Positions 9,530 to 17,697 of a DNA stretch of 64,000 nucleotides are shown here, piece by piece. Both the position numbers and the translations under genes were made by a program. Below the pieces are notes generated by a model. The model did not search any database and was not told the origin of the DNA. It saw nothing but the letters and a program-made list of their open reading frames with translations. This DNA is from Burkholderia vietnamiensis LMG 10929. GTDB taxonomy: Bacteria > Pseudomonadota > Gammaproteobacteria > Burkholderiales > Burkholderiaceae. The first letter of the stretch is position 1; every line of letters begins with the position of its first letter. Location: NCBI RefSeq assembly GCF_000959445.1, contig NZ_CP009632.1, forward strand, positions 496,001 through 560,000, written 5' to 3'.

Positions 9530-9539
9530 CGGAGTACCG

Positions 9540-9974
9540 ATGAAACATCGCATCGCACTGGCGTTGCTCGCCGCGTCGTTTGCTGCCCCGGCCGCCTACG
9601 CGCGCGACACGATCGACACCTACCCGATCGACAGCGCACTGACGAGCGAGCCGGGCAAGGTCGACGACAGCATCGCGCTGTATTTCGGCGATCGGCCGCA
9701 TCCGCGCGTGCTCAAGTCGTACGGGACGTTCGCGACCAACAAGAAGACCAACGCGTTCGGCAAGAGCGACGAGGCCGCGTGCCAGCACGTGTTCCTGTCG
9801 GCCGTGATCGAGCTTCAGGCGCGCGCCAAGCAGGAAGGCGGCAATGCCGTGATCGGCATCAACAGCAACTATCGGAACGTGTTGCACTCGAGCACGAGCG
9901 CGTACACCTGCGGCGCCGGCGCATTCGTGGCCGGCGTGGCGCTGACGGGCGAAGTCGTGACGTTGAAGCGGTAA
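9540..9974 (+). CDS. Small exported protein, paralogue B
   Basis: A 144-residue protein with a cleavable signal peptide (cleavage likely after AYA) but no lipobox. The body repeats the pattern of the preceding gene: IALYFGDRPHP, a Cys in EAACQHVF, GGNAVIGINSNY and a Cys in AYTCGAGAF. Ten bases separate the two genes, so they form a tandem pair, probably one lipid-anchored and one periplasmic. Function is unknown; location suggests envelope handling of the pigment. Confidence 0.73.
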   Translation: MKHRIALALLAASFAAPAAYARDTIDTYPIDSALTSEPGKVDDSIALYFGDRPHPRVLKSYGTFATNKKTNAFGKSDEAACQHVFLSAVIELQARAKQEGGNAVIGINSNYRNVLHSSTSAYTCGAGAFVAGVALTGEVVTLKR

Positions 9975-10020
9975 CGCGCGTCGATCCGCAACGGGCCGCC
10001 GCGAGGCGGCCTCGTCGGGC

Positions 10021-10740
10021 TCAGGCAGGCTTGCATGCGGCGACGTTGACGAGCGTCTCGCGACGCTTGCCGGGCTTCGGCGTGTACAGGCCGATGCGCT
10101 CGAGCAGGCCGAAGTCTTTCGCGCGGCTCCACCACAGGTACGGGAACGACACGTTGCGGGCGTCGAACGCGAAGCCGGCATCGCGCAGCATCGCGAGGTA
10201 GCCGTCGGCGCTTTTCTGAACCTGCATCGGATGGCGGAACAGCAGCCGGATCACCCACGACTTGATGTACGCGTCGGTCGATTCGGCGAACAGCAGCACG
10301 CCGCCCGGTTTCAGGACGCGGCGAAACTCGGCCAGTGCCTCGTCCTGATGAACGAGGTGGTGAAAGGTCTGGTGGCAGAACACGACGTCGACGCTCGAAT
10401 CGGCCAGCGGAATCTGTGTGCAGTCGGCCCGATGCAGCTCGACCGGCGTGGCGCAGCGGCCGGCTTGGTGCGTCGCTTGCGCGAGCGATTCGTTGTGGCA
10501 GTCGACGCCGATGATCTTGCCGGGCGCGAACGCCTCGCTCAGCAGCCGGAACGACTTGCCCTGGCCGCAGCCCGCATCGAGGATCACCGGCGCGGCCGGC
10601 AGCGGCGCGGCGAGGAGCCGCTTCAGGTCGGCGATCGCCACCCTGAGCACGTGATGCTCCCAGGTGTGCGTGCGCAGAAACCAGACGCCGAAGCGGGTTT
10701 CGGGAACATAGGCGGGAGCGTGCGTGCGGTGGGACGTCAT
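10021..10740 (-). CDS. Class I SAM-dependent methyltransferase
   Basis: A 239-residue Methyltransf_11-type enzyme. Motif I is VILDAGCGQGKS near residue 50, the acidic end of strand 2 is IIGVDCHN, and the post-motif block is VDVVFCHQTFHHLVHQDEALAEFRRVLKPGG. It is transcribed toward the pigment genes. The aryl head of aryl polyenes is often methylated, so this may be a tailoring enzyme, but that is inferred from position. The chosen ATG lies at the edge of a 109-base divergent spacer shared with the flavoprotein; the open frame upstream overlaps that gene. Confidence 0.8.
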   Translation of the reverse strand: MTSHRTHAPAYVPETRFGVWFLRTHTWEHHVLRVAIADLKRLLAAPLPAAPVILDAGCGQGKSFRLLSEAFAPGKIIGVDCHNESLAQATHQAGRCATPVELHRADCTQIPLADSSVDVVFCHQTFHHLVHQDEALAEFRRVLKPGGVLLFAESTDAYIKSWVIRLLFRHPMQVQKSADGYLAMLRDAGFAFDARNVSFPYLWWSRAKDFGLLERIGLYTPKPGKRRETLVNVAACKPA

Positions 10741-10849
10741 GGGCCTTGGTCGGAATCCGGGATTTGTTTGGCGCCCATTGTAGTTTGCAACGCCATGTTG
10801 CGGCGTGAGAAACGTAAGATACCCAATCAATCGAAATGAACGGGCAAGC

Positions 10850-12142
10850 ATGAACGAAATGAAATCGAATTCGGTCGACGTCGCCATCATCGGCGCCGGG
10901 CCGTCCGGCGCCGTCGCCGCCGCGCTGCTGCGCAACGCGGGCCGCTCGGTGCTCGTGCTCGAGCGCCAGCATTTTCCGCGCTTCTCGATCGGCGAGAGCC
11001 TGTTGCCGCAGAGCATGCGGTATCTCGAAGAGGCCGGCATGCTGCAGGCCGTCGTCGAGGCCGGCTTCCAGTTCAAGAACGGCGCGTATTTCGTTCATCG
11101 CGACCGGATGTCGTCGTTCGATTTCCGCGACAAGTTCTCCGACGGCTGGGGCACGGCCTATCAGGTCGAACGCGCCGCGTTCGACGATCTGCTGATCCGC
11201 TGCGCGGAGAAGCAGGGCGCGCAGGTGCGATTCGGTCATGCCGTGCGTGCGTTTCACGCCGGCGATACGCCGCGGCTCGACGTGGTCGACGAGGCCGGCC
11301 ACGAATATTCCGTTCAAGCGTCGTTCGTGCTCGATGCGAGCGGCTTCGGCCGCGTGCTGCCGCGGCTGCTGGGGCTCGAAGCGCCCACCGGCCTGCCGAC
11401 GCGGGCCGCGATCTTCTCGCATGTCGAAGATCGTTTGCCGGCCGGCTCCACCGATCGCGACAAGATCTGCATCGCCGTGCATCCCGAGCGGCGCGACGTC
11501 TGGTACTGGATGATTCCGCTGACCAATGGGCGCTCGTCGGTCGGCTGCGTGGCCGATGCGGCGTTCCTCGACGTGCCCGAAGCGGAGCAGGAAGCGCTGC
11601 TGCGCGAATTGCTGCAGACCGAGCCGACCTTGTCGCGGCTGGTCGGCAGCAAGCCGTTCGTGATGCCGGTGCGCCGCATCTGCGGCTATGCGTCGAACGT
11701 CGAGTCGCTGCACGGCCACGGCTATGCGCTGCTCGGCAACGCGGGCGAGTTTCTCGATCCGATCTTCTCGTCGGGCGTGACGATCGCGCTGCGCTCGGCC
11801 CATCTGGCGGTCGCCACGCTGGAGCGGCAGCTGCGCGGCGAGACGGTCGACTGGGCACGCGATTACGACGTCGCGCTGCGCAAGGGCATCGACACGTTCC
11901 GCGCGTTCGTCGAGCGCTGGTACTCGGGCGCGCTGCAGGACATCGTGTTCCACGAAGACAAGGCATCCGACGTGAAGCGCATGGTGTGCTCGATCCTGGC
12001 AGGGTACGCGTGGGACGAGACGAATCCATTCGTTCGGGAGCCGGCGCGCGGCCTCGATATCCTCGCGCAATTGTGTTGCCCGACGGGGGCGTCCGGCAAC
12101 GCCGCTCAAGCGGCGACGCCGGACGGGGCGCGACGCCGTTGA
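10850..12142 (+). CDS. FAD-dependent oxidoreductase (halogenase/GGR-like)
   Basis: A 430-residue flavoprotein. The N-terminus has the dinucleotide-binding motif AIIGAGPSGAVAAALL, followed by FSIGESLLPQSMRYLEEAG as in tryptophan-halogenase and geranylgeranyl-reductase relatives, and the second FAD motif GYALLGNAGEFLDPIFSSGV near residue 300. The halogenase WxWxIP motif is represented only by WYWMIPL, so a halogenating role is not certain; dehydrogenation or hydroxylation of the aryl head is equally possible. Divergent from the methyltransferase. Confidence 0.8.
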   Translation: MNEMKSNSVDVAIIGAGPSGAVAAALLRNAGRSVLVLERQHFPRFSIGESLLPQSMRYLEEAGMLQAVVEAGFQFKNGAYFVHRDRMSSFDFRDKFSDGWGTAYQVERAAFDDLLIRCAEKQGAQVRFGHAVRAFHAGDTPRLDVVDEAGHEYSVQASFVLDASGFGRVLPRLLGLEAPTGLPTRAAIFSHVEDRLPAGSTDRDKICIAVHPERRDVWYWMIPLTNGRSSVGCVADAAFLDVPEAEQEALLRELLQTEPTLSRLVGSKPFVMPVRRICGYASNVESLHGHGYALLGNAGEFLDPIFSSGVTIALRSAHLAVATLERQLRGETVDWARDYDVALRKGIDTFRAFVERWYSGALQDIVFHEDKASDVKRMVCSILAGYAWDETNPFVREPARGLDILAQLCCPTGASGNAAQAATPDGARRR

Positions 12143-12251
12143 ATCCGACGGCGTTCCAGCTCGCACAAGCACGGCGTTTCCGCTCCCCGAAGCGTCGCAA
12201 TCTTCCCGCGAGGAGCAGGACGCAAAGCGGACCGGCGCGAATGCGCGGGCG

Positions 12252-12731
12252 TTACTTGCTGGCCGTCCGCAGTTTCTCGCTCGCCGCGCGGAACGCGGCG
12301 TAGTGATCGCCCTCGTCGGCGGCGATCTGCCGGAACATCGCGGCCACTTTCTTGTCGCCGGCCGCATCGGCCTGCTCCGCGAACTTGACGTACATCTTGG
12401 TGTTCTCGTAGTGCTCGCCGGCCATGCCGTCGGCGAGGTTGGCCTCGTCGGACTTCGCCAGATTCAGCGCTTCCGCCTCGCGCGCGAAGTGCTCGTTGGC
12501 TTCCACGTTCGCGCTCTCGTCGAACAGCTTCGCGATCTCCGGGTGGCCGCTCTTGCGCGCATGCTCGGCGTAGGCCAGGTACTTCAGGTGCGCGTAGGCC
12601 TCGCCGTGCATCGCGGCCTCGAGGTTCTGCTTCGTCTGGTCTTTCAACGGACCGTCGGCGAACGCGGGAGCCGCGACGAACGAAAGCGCCGCCAGCGCGG
12701 CGACGGGCATCTGTTGCTTGAAGCGTTTCAT
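12252..12731 (-). CDS. Exported rubrerythrin-like ferritin-fold protein
   Basis: A 159-residue protein. After a signal peptide (cleavage near PAFA-DG) comes a four-helix rubrerythrin domain: EAAMHGEAYAHLKYLAYAEHA, NVEANEHF, GEHYENTKMY and ADEGDHYAAF supply the Glu and ExxH ligands of a di-iron site. There is no C-terminal rubredoxin domain. Rubrerythrins reduce peroxide; an exported version is unusual and would act in the periplasm. AAGGAT at suitable spacing precedes the ATG, favouring it over an upstream in-frame ATG. Divergent from the PepSY operon. Confidence 0.82.
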   Translation of the reverse strand: MKRFKQQMPVAALAALSFVAAPAFADGPLKDQTKQNLEAAMHGEAYAHLKYLAYAEHARKSGHPEIAKLFDESANVEANEHFAREAEALNLAKSDEANLADGMAGEHYENTKMYVKFAEQADAAGDKKVAAMFRQIAADEGDHYAAFRAASEKLRTASK

Positions 12732-12800
12732 GATCGGTATCCTTTTCGGGAACGTCGCCGACCGTGGCGACACCGACCATGTTGTCGTGCAGGATTGACA

Positions 12801-12877
12801 ATGTCCTGACGTGCGCCACGACGTGCAACGACCATCGGTGTGTGACGACGCGCTTCGGCGCGGGTTTGTCAGGACAT
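12801..12877. promoter_or_regulatory. Ten-base inverted repeat in divergent spacer
   Basis: ATGTCCTGAC at 12801-12810 and its exact complement GTCAGGACAT at 12868-12877 flank 57 bases between the divergent rubrerythrin and PepSY genes. The second arm continues into a partial direct copy (GGTCAG). Such a pair could be operator sites for the response regulator encoded downstream. This is inference from position and symmetry. Confidence 0.4.
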
Positions 12878-12950
12878 GGTCAGAAGGCGTCTCTAAGCTT
12901 GGCGATGAGCGCGCCTTGCGCTCGCCGTTTCAGGCAAGAGGAGCCGCAAC

Positions 12951-13235
12951 ATGAATCGCAACCGCATCGGCAGCATCGTCGCTATCATCCTGCTGGGCAG
13001 CATCGCCGGCCAGGCCGTCGCCAGCCCGACCTGCACGCGTCAGCCCGAATCGCAATGGCTGAGCGAGACGGAGATGCAGAAGAAGATCAGTCAGATGGGC
13101 TACAAGGAAATCAAGGTGTTCAAGAAAACCACGTCCGGTTGCTACGAGATCTACGGTCGCACGGCCGACGGCCGCAAGGCCGAGGTCTATTTCAATCCGG
13201 TGACGGGCGCGGTCGTCGAAAGCAACGTGGACTAG
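12951..13235 (+). CDS. PepSY-domain periplasmic protein
   Basis: A 94-residue exported protein: signal peptide to about residue 24 (QAVAS), then one PepSY-like domain with WLSETEMQKKISQMGYKEIKVFK, a Cys in SGCYEIYG, and AEVYFNPVTGAVVES. Small PepSY proteins commonly precede a cytochrome b561 and a two-component system in Burkholderiales and may be sensory or metal related. AAGAGG precedes the ATG. It lies two bases upstream of the cytochrome gene. Confidence 0.8.
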   Translation: MNRNRIGSIVAIILLGSIAGQAVASPTCTRQPESQWLSETEMQKKISQMGYKEIKVFKKTTSGCYEIYGRTADGRKAEVYFNPVTGAVVESNVD

Positions 13236-13237
13236 CC

Positions 13238-13861
13238 ATGCTGCCGTTGCATCGTCACGACACGCAGATCACTCCCGCCGCCGCCGGACATGACGCGAAC
13301 GCGCGGTCGATCCCGGTGTGGGACCTCGTCGTGCGCATCTTTCACTGGAGCGTCGTGGCCGGCGTGCTCGCGAACTACGTGTTTCTCGAAGCCGGCAAGG
13401 CGCCGCACCGTTACGTCGGCTACGCGGTGGCCGGCGCGCTCGCCGTGCGCGTCGTGTGGGGCTTCGTCGGCAGCACGCACGCGCGCTTCGCGGACTTCGT
13501 CACGACGCCGCGCGCGGCGGTGATGCACATCGCGAGCGCTGCAACCGGGCGCGATCGCCGCTATGTCGGCCACAACCCGGCGGGCGGCCTCATGATGCTC
13601 GCGCTGATGGCGCTGCTCGCCGCCGTCTGCATCACGGGCTGGATGCAGGGCCTCGACCGCTTCTGGGGCGAGCAATGGCTGCAGACCACGCATGCGTTGC
13701 TCGTCGACGCCGTGCTGGTCATGGCGGCGCTGCACGTGACGGCCGCGGTAGTGGAGAGCCGCCGACATCACGAGAACCTCGTGCTTGCGATGGTGACCGG
13801 GCGCAAACGGGCAGCATCTGAAACGGACGTCGATCATGCGGCTGCTGCTCGTCGAAGATAA
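13238..13861 (+). CDS. Cytochrome b561 family protein
   Basis: A 207-residue membrane protein with four predicted helices and the b561 signatures VWDLVVRIFHWSVVAGVL (haem His), APHRYVGYAV, GHNPAGGLMMLALM and TTHALLVDAVLVMAALHVTAAV. These His residues would ligate two b haems. It probably carries electrons across the inner membrane for the operon. It overlaps the response-regulator start by 26 bases. Confidence 0.84.
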   Translation: MLPLHRHDTQITPAAAGHDANARSIPVWDLVVRIFHWSVVAGVLANYVFLEAGKAPHRYVGYAVAGALAVRVVWGFVGSTHARFADFVTTPRAAVMHIASAATGRDRRYVGHNPAGGLMMLALMALLAAVCITGWMQGLDRFWGEQWLQTTHALLVDAVLVMAALHVTAAVVESRRHHENLVLAMVTGRKRAASETDVDHAAAARRR

Positions 13862-14561
13862 CGCCAGGCTCGCGTCGCTGCTCGCCGACGGGCTGGCGAA
13901 GGAAGGCTTCGCGGTGGACTGGTGCGCGACACTCGATCTCGCGACGCGTGCGTTCGCGTCGACCCCCTACGACCTGGTGCTGCTCGATCTCGGCATGCCG
14001 GACGGCAACGGCGTGACCTTCGTGAAGGCGCTGCGCCGCGGCGGCCATACGGTGCCGGTGCTGATCATCACGGCGCGTAGCAGTCTGGACGACCGCGTGA
14101 TCGGGCTCGACTCGGGCGGTGACGACTACCTGGTCAAGCCGTTCGAGCTGCGCGAGCTGACGGCGCGGTGTCGTGCGCTGCTGCGCCGGCCGGGCGCGTG
14201 CCTCGGCACCACGCTTGCGGTGGCCAATCTCGAACTCGATACGGCGGGGCGGGAAGTGCGCGTCGCGGGGCGCGTCGTGCCCGTGCCGCCGCGCGAGCTC
14301 GGGCTGCTCGAATGCCTGATGCGGCGAGTGGGGCACGTCGTCACGAAAGGCGCGCTCGAGGATTCGCTGTACGCGCTCGAAGCCGAGGTCACGCCGAACG
14401 CGCTGGAGGCAGTGGTGTCGCGCTTGCGGCGCCGGCTCGCCGCCGCGCATGCGCAGGTCGCGTTGCACACCGCGCACGGGATCGGCTACATGCTGACCGG
14501 CACATCCGCGTCCGCGTCGGATGGCGACGGCGACGGCGATGAAGCGCAGCGCAATGGTTGA
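13836..14561 (+). CDS. OmpR/PhoB-family response regulator
   Basis: A 241-residue two-component regulator: receiver domain residues 1-115 with phosphoacceptor Asp in LVLLDLGMPDG, Thr in IITARSS and Lys in YLVKPFEL, then a winged-helix DNA-binding domain to about residue 225 (PPRELGLLECL, TPNALEAVVSRLRRRL, HTAHGIGYML). The C-terminus ends in a low-complexity Asp/Gly/Ser tail. Cognate kinase follows with overlap. Likely regulates its own operon and perhaps the divergent rubrerythrin. Confidence 0.88.
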   Translation: MRLLLVEDNARLASLLADGLAKEGFAVDWCATLDLATRAFASTPYDLVLLDLGMPDGNGVTFVKALRRGGHTVPVLIITARSSLDDRVIGLDSGGDDYLVKPFELRELTARCRALLRRPGACLGTTLAVANLELDTAGREVRVAGRVVPVPPRELGLLECLMRRVGHVVTKGALEDSLYALEAEVTPNALEAVVSRLRRRLAAAHAQVALHTAHGIGYMLTGTSASASDGDGDGDEAQRNG

Positions 14562-15915
14562 CGGGGCGGGCACGCGGCTGCGGCGACGCCGCACGCTGTT
14601 CTTCACGATCTCCGTGCGGCTGGCCGTCGTCGGTTGCATCTTCATGCTGGTGCAGTTGCTCGCCGTCATGTGGATGTACGTGCGCAACCCCAACGAGCTC
14701 GATCAGTTGCTGATCTCAGCCGAGGCGACCCGCATCGCGCGCGCCATCGCCGCCGACGGCGCGGATGCCGGCCTCGCGCGATCCGCGGATCTCGCGCAGC
14801 CGCTCGCGCCCGACACGCGCCGCGCGTTCGTCGTTCACGAGAAGGGCGGCGCGATCGTCGCGCGACATGACGACGGCGAGGTGCGGATCGAACAGGAGGC
14901 GCCCATGTCGTTCCTGGTGATCCGCACGCAGCGCGAAACATGGGGCGACCGCTTTCTGCTCACGGGCACGCGGCGCGTGACGGTGGCCGACCGCCCGTAC
15001 TGGGTGACGGTGGCGATCGCCGGCCGCGGCTTCAAGCCGTTCGTTCCAGTGATCTTCGACGAGATCCGCTTCCATGTCTTGCTTCCGCTCGCGCTGCTGT
15101 CGGGCTTGCTGCTGCTGTTCAACTTCAGCGTGGTGCGCAGCACGCTGAAGCCGCTCGATGAAACGATTGCCGCGGTGGATCGCATCGATCCGGCGCAGAT
15201 CGCCACGCGCATAACGGATGCGACGCCGCTGTGGGAGGTGCAGGCGCTGGTCGGATCGGTGAACCGCATGCTCGACCGGCTGCAGCTGTCGGTGGAAACG
15301 CTGCGCGAGTTCGCGGGCGACGCTGCGCACGAGTTGCGCACGCCGCTGGCGATCCTGATGCTCGGCATCGGAAGCCTGCCCGACGGAGAGACGAAGACGA
15401 AGCTCACGCGCGACGCGCAGCGAATGAAGCGGCTCGTGGACCAGATGCTCGACATGGCGCAGGCGAGCACGGTCGAAATTGCCGCGGACGATCGCGTCGA
15501 CCTCGGTGCGCTGGCGCGTGACGTTTCCACCGACCTGCTGCCGCTCGCGGTGGCGCGCGGCCGTTCGATCACGTTCGTCGATGCAGGCGGCGCGACGATC
15601 CGCGGTCACACGGAAGCGCTCGGCCGGGCGCTGCGCAACGTGATCGAGAACGCGCTCGAGCATACGCCGAGGGGAACGACGGTCGAGGTGGTGAGCGGGC
15701 CGGGCAGGTGTTGCTCGGTCCGCGACCACGGCCCGGGGGTTCCGGCGCGCGAGCGCGCGAGAATATTCGATCGCTTTTATCGGGTCGACCGGAGTCGCAA
15801 CGCAGGCGCGGGGCTCGGACTCGCGATCGTCGCGACGATCATGGAGGCGCACGGCGGCTGGATCGAAGTCGACGATGCGGCTGACGGCGGCGCGTTGATG
15901 CGTCTGCGGTTTTAG
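14521..15915 (+). CDS. Sensor histidine kinase
   Basis: About 464 residues. A membrane helix at about 28-50, a periplasmic sensor loop, a second helix at about 185-205, a HAMP segment, a HisKA domain with FAGDAAHELRTPLAIL (phosphorylated His), and a HATPase domain with NVIENALEHT, RDHGPGVP and GAGLGLAIV. It pairs with the response regulator it overlaps by 41 bases. In-frame ATGs at 14539 and 14551 are equally plausible starts because no strong Shine-Dalgarno decides between them. Confidence 0.86.
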   Translation: MATATAMKRSAMVDGAGTRLRRRRTLFFTISVRLAVVGCIFMLVQLLAVMWMYVRNPNELDQLLISAEATRIARAIAADGADAGLARSADLAQPLAPDTRRAFVVHEKGGAIVARHDDGEVRIEQEAPMSFLVIRTQRETWGDRFLLTGTRRVTVADRPYWVTVAIAGRGFKPFVPVIFDEIRFHVLLPLALLSGLLLLFNFSVVRSTLKPLDETIAAVDRIDPAQIATRITDATPLWEVQALVGSVNRMLDRLQLSVETLREFAGDAAHELRTPLAILMLGIGSLPDGETKTKLTRDAQRMKRLVDQMLDMAQASTVEIAADDRVDLGALARDVSTDLLPLAVARGRSITFVDAGGATIRGHTEALGRALRNVIENALEHTPRGTTVEVVSGPGRCCSVRDHGPGVPARERARIFDRFYRVDRSRNAGAGLGLAIVATIMEAHGGWIEVDDAADGGALMRLRF

Positions 15916-15989
15916 GGCGGCCATGCGGGCGCGGCGTAGCGGGGATGCATGACGACATGCACGCTCGCCTGCCTTCACGCCGCCTGCAT

Positions 15990-16436
15990 TCACGCCGCCT
16001 GTCGCGCGACGCCGAGTGCGAGCGCCGCCTTGGCGAGCAGCCGACGCAAACGCTCGGTGGCGGTCGCGACCGCGTGAAGCGGCGCGCGCGCCAGTTGCCG
16101 ATCGTGCAGCGTCAGCAATTGCGCCACGTGCCCGTGGTCCTGTGCATCCATGCGCCATTCGCCCGTGGTGTGGCCGCGGTCGGTGCATCGGCGCAGCGCC
16201 GCTTCCATCTCCGCGAACGCGGCCTGGTCGCCGTCCCCATAGCCGGCTTCGTGAAGAAACTCGGCCAGGAACAGGATCTCGACGAGCCGCGAGAGCTGCC
16301 GCTCGTTGCCGTGGCCCGCACGGATCGCGGCCAGCACGAGGTGGTACTCGAGCGATTGCCGGTCGACCGTCGCACGTGGCGTCGGCAGCAGCATGGCCTT
16401 GTTGCGCGAGCGAACCGGCGAACGTCGAAGCGTCAT
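15990..16436 (-). CDS. Hypothetical helical protein at the nif island boundary
   Basis: A 148-residue, Arg/Ala/Leu-rich protein predicted to be all helical, with LEYHLVLAAIRAGHG, RLVEILFLAEFLHEAGYG and HVAQLLTLHDRQLA. I do not recognise the family. GAAGGAT lies upstream of the chosen ATG. It is the last minus-strand gene after the nifV-fix operon but is separated by 137 bases, so it may or may not belong to it. Confidence 0.5.
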   Translation of the reverse strand: MTLRRSPVRSRNKAMLLPTPRATVDRQSLEYHLVLAAIRAGHGNERQLSRLVEILFLAEFLHEAGYGDGDQAAFAEMEAALRRCTDRGHTTGEWRMDAQDHGHVAQLLTLHDRQLARAPLHAVATATERLRRLLAKAALALGVARQAA

Positions 16437-16573
16437 CGTGCGTGATCCTTCAGGTGGAACATCGGACCTCGAATGGCCATGCACCGGCGCATGCCGCGTA
16501 TGCGGACCGGCCGGGCGACCGGTTCCGCTGCGTTCCACTGCGAACCATCTCGACCTCCTTCATGCGCGGCCCG

Positions 16574-17050
16574 TCACCGTTCCGGAACCTGGGCGAGCAG
16601 CGCATCGACGACGCCGTACCCGACGCGATCGGCCGGATCGAGCGCGCGCAATTTCTCGACCAGCGCGCGCGCGACGCGGTACTCGCCCAGCCGCACGCTG
16701 ATGAACGCGAGCGCCTTCAGCGTGAACAGCCAGAAGCGGGCGGGGCCGGGCACCGAAAAATCGGCGTCGCTCGCGCGCACCGTGCGCCAGTCGCGGGCGA
16801 GCGACGCCTGCTCGGCCGCGACCGCGAGCGCCTTGATCGCGACCTGTTGCGCGTGCGCGAGCTCGCCGGCCGCCGCATGGAACTTGTAGAGCAGGTAGTA
16901 CGCGGGCAGGCTGCGCGGCGCGCTGAGCACGGCTGCCCACAGCGCCGCGCCGGTCTCGTCGCGCGTCGCCCCGCGCGCCGAGTCGATCAGATGCCGGATC
17001 GACGCGGGCACGTCGCCGCCGAACAGCTCGGCGGACTCGGATCCCGTCAT
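16574..17050 (-). CDS. TPR-like nif-associated protein, copy 1
   Basis: A 158-residue soluble helical protein (LPAYYLLYKFHAAAGELAHAQ, FWLFTLKALAFISVRLGEY, KLRALDPADRVGYGVVDALL) with tetratricopeptide-like helix pairs. It is the final gene of the nifV-cysE-nifW-fixABCX run, five bases after the thioredoxin-like ferredoxin gene. A longer homologue lies after the IscA-like gene in the nifB operon (31703-32275). Both sit beside Fe-S proteins, so a scaffold or docking role is possible; function unknown. Confidence 0.65.
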   Translation of the reverse strand: MTGSESAELFGGDVPASIRHLIDSARGATRDETGAALWAAVLSAPRSLPAYYLLYKFHAAAGELAHAQQVAIKALAVAAEQASLARDWRTVRASDADFSVPGPARFWLFTLKALAFISVRLGEYRVARALVEKLRALDPADRVGYGVVDALLAQVPER

Positions 17051-17055
17051 CAGGT

Positions 17056-17382
17056 TCACCAGATCTCCCTCGGCGCGAGCAGACGTGCGACCGGCTCGCC
17101 GCGTTCGAGGTGGCTGGAGAAAATCTCGTCGACGTCGGCCGGCGTGACGCCGCTGTACAGCACGGCTTCCGGATAGACGACGACATTCGCGCCGCGCTCG
17201 CACGGGCCGAGGCAGCCCGCGTAGGTGATGGCGACCGTGTCGTAGGCCTGGCGCTTCTGCTGCTCGGCCCAGAACGCCTGCAACAGCGCGGCCGAGCCGT
17301 GGCCGCCGCCGCAGGAGCCGCGCGGATGGTTCGGCGGCCGGTTCTGCGTGCAGACGAAGACGTGTCGTGTCGGACGTGGCAT
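17056..17382 (-). CDS. Thioredoxin-like [2Fe-2S] ferredoxin (Shethna-type)
   Basis: A 108-residue thioredoxin-fold ferredoxin. Cys ligands appear as C-x-x-x-x-x-x-x-x-x-x-x-C in VFVCTQNRPPNHPRGSC and C-x-x-x-C in GCLGPCERG, followed by VVVYPEAVLYSGVTPADVDEI, typical of the FeSII family. In Azotobacter a relative conformationally protects nitrogenase from O2. Here it closes the fix electron-transfer operon, so electron transfer or protection are both reasonable. Confidence 0.82.
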   Translation of the reverse strand: MPRPTRHVFVCTQNRPPNHPRGSCGGGHGSAALLQAFWAEQQKRQAYDTVAITYAGCLGPCERGANVVVYPEAVLYSGVTPADVDEIFSSHLERGEPVARLLAPREIW

Positions 17383-17397
17383 CGCGGTATCCCTCCT

Positions 17398-17697
17398 TCA
17401 ACCGAACTTGAACAGGATCCCGTGGCCGCCCCGCGGGTACTCCCATTCGATGTTCTGATGTTCGCTGCACAGGATCCGGCAGCTCCCGCACTCGAGGCAG
17501 CCGTCGGTGATCAGCGTCACCGCGCCGTTGCCTTCGGCCTTGTAGCACGACGCCGGGCAGACGAACGTGCAGCTCTTCTGCCTGCAGTCGTTCAGGCAGA
17601 CGTCCGTGCTCTTGATGCGGATGTGCGGCCGGCCCGCGTCGACGCGGTAGCGGTTCTGAAACAGCTTTTCCTCGACGTTGACTGTCACGGTGCTCAT
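17398..17697 (-). CDS. fixX: FixX ferredoxin-like protein
   Basis: A 99-residue ferredoxin of the ETF:quinone-oxidoreductase type. It has DVCLNDCRQKSCTFVCPASCY with several Cys and a 4Fe-4S motif DGCLECGSCRILC. FixX accepts electrons in the FixABCX bifurcating complex, which splits NADH electrons between quinone and low-potential ferredoxin/flavodoxin for nitrogenase. ATG overlaps the fixC stop. Confidence 0.93.
   Translation of the reverse strand: MSTVTVNVEEKLFQNRYRVDAGRPHIRIKSTDVCLNDCRQKSCTFVCPASCYKAEGNGAVTLITDGCLECGSCRILCSEHQNIEWEYPRGGHGILFKFG

Noticed and set aside
9869..12367. 832-codon minus-strand open frame
   Set aside because: Antisense to several recognised genes, compositionally biased; only the 10021-10740 methyltransferase in a different frame is real.
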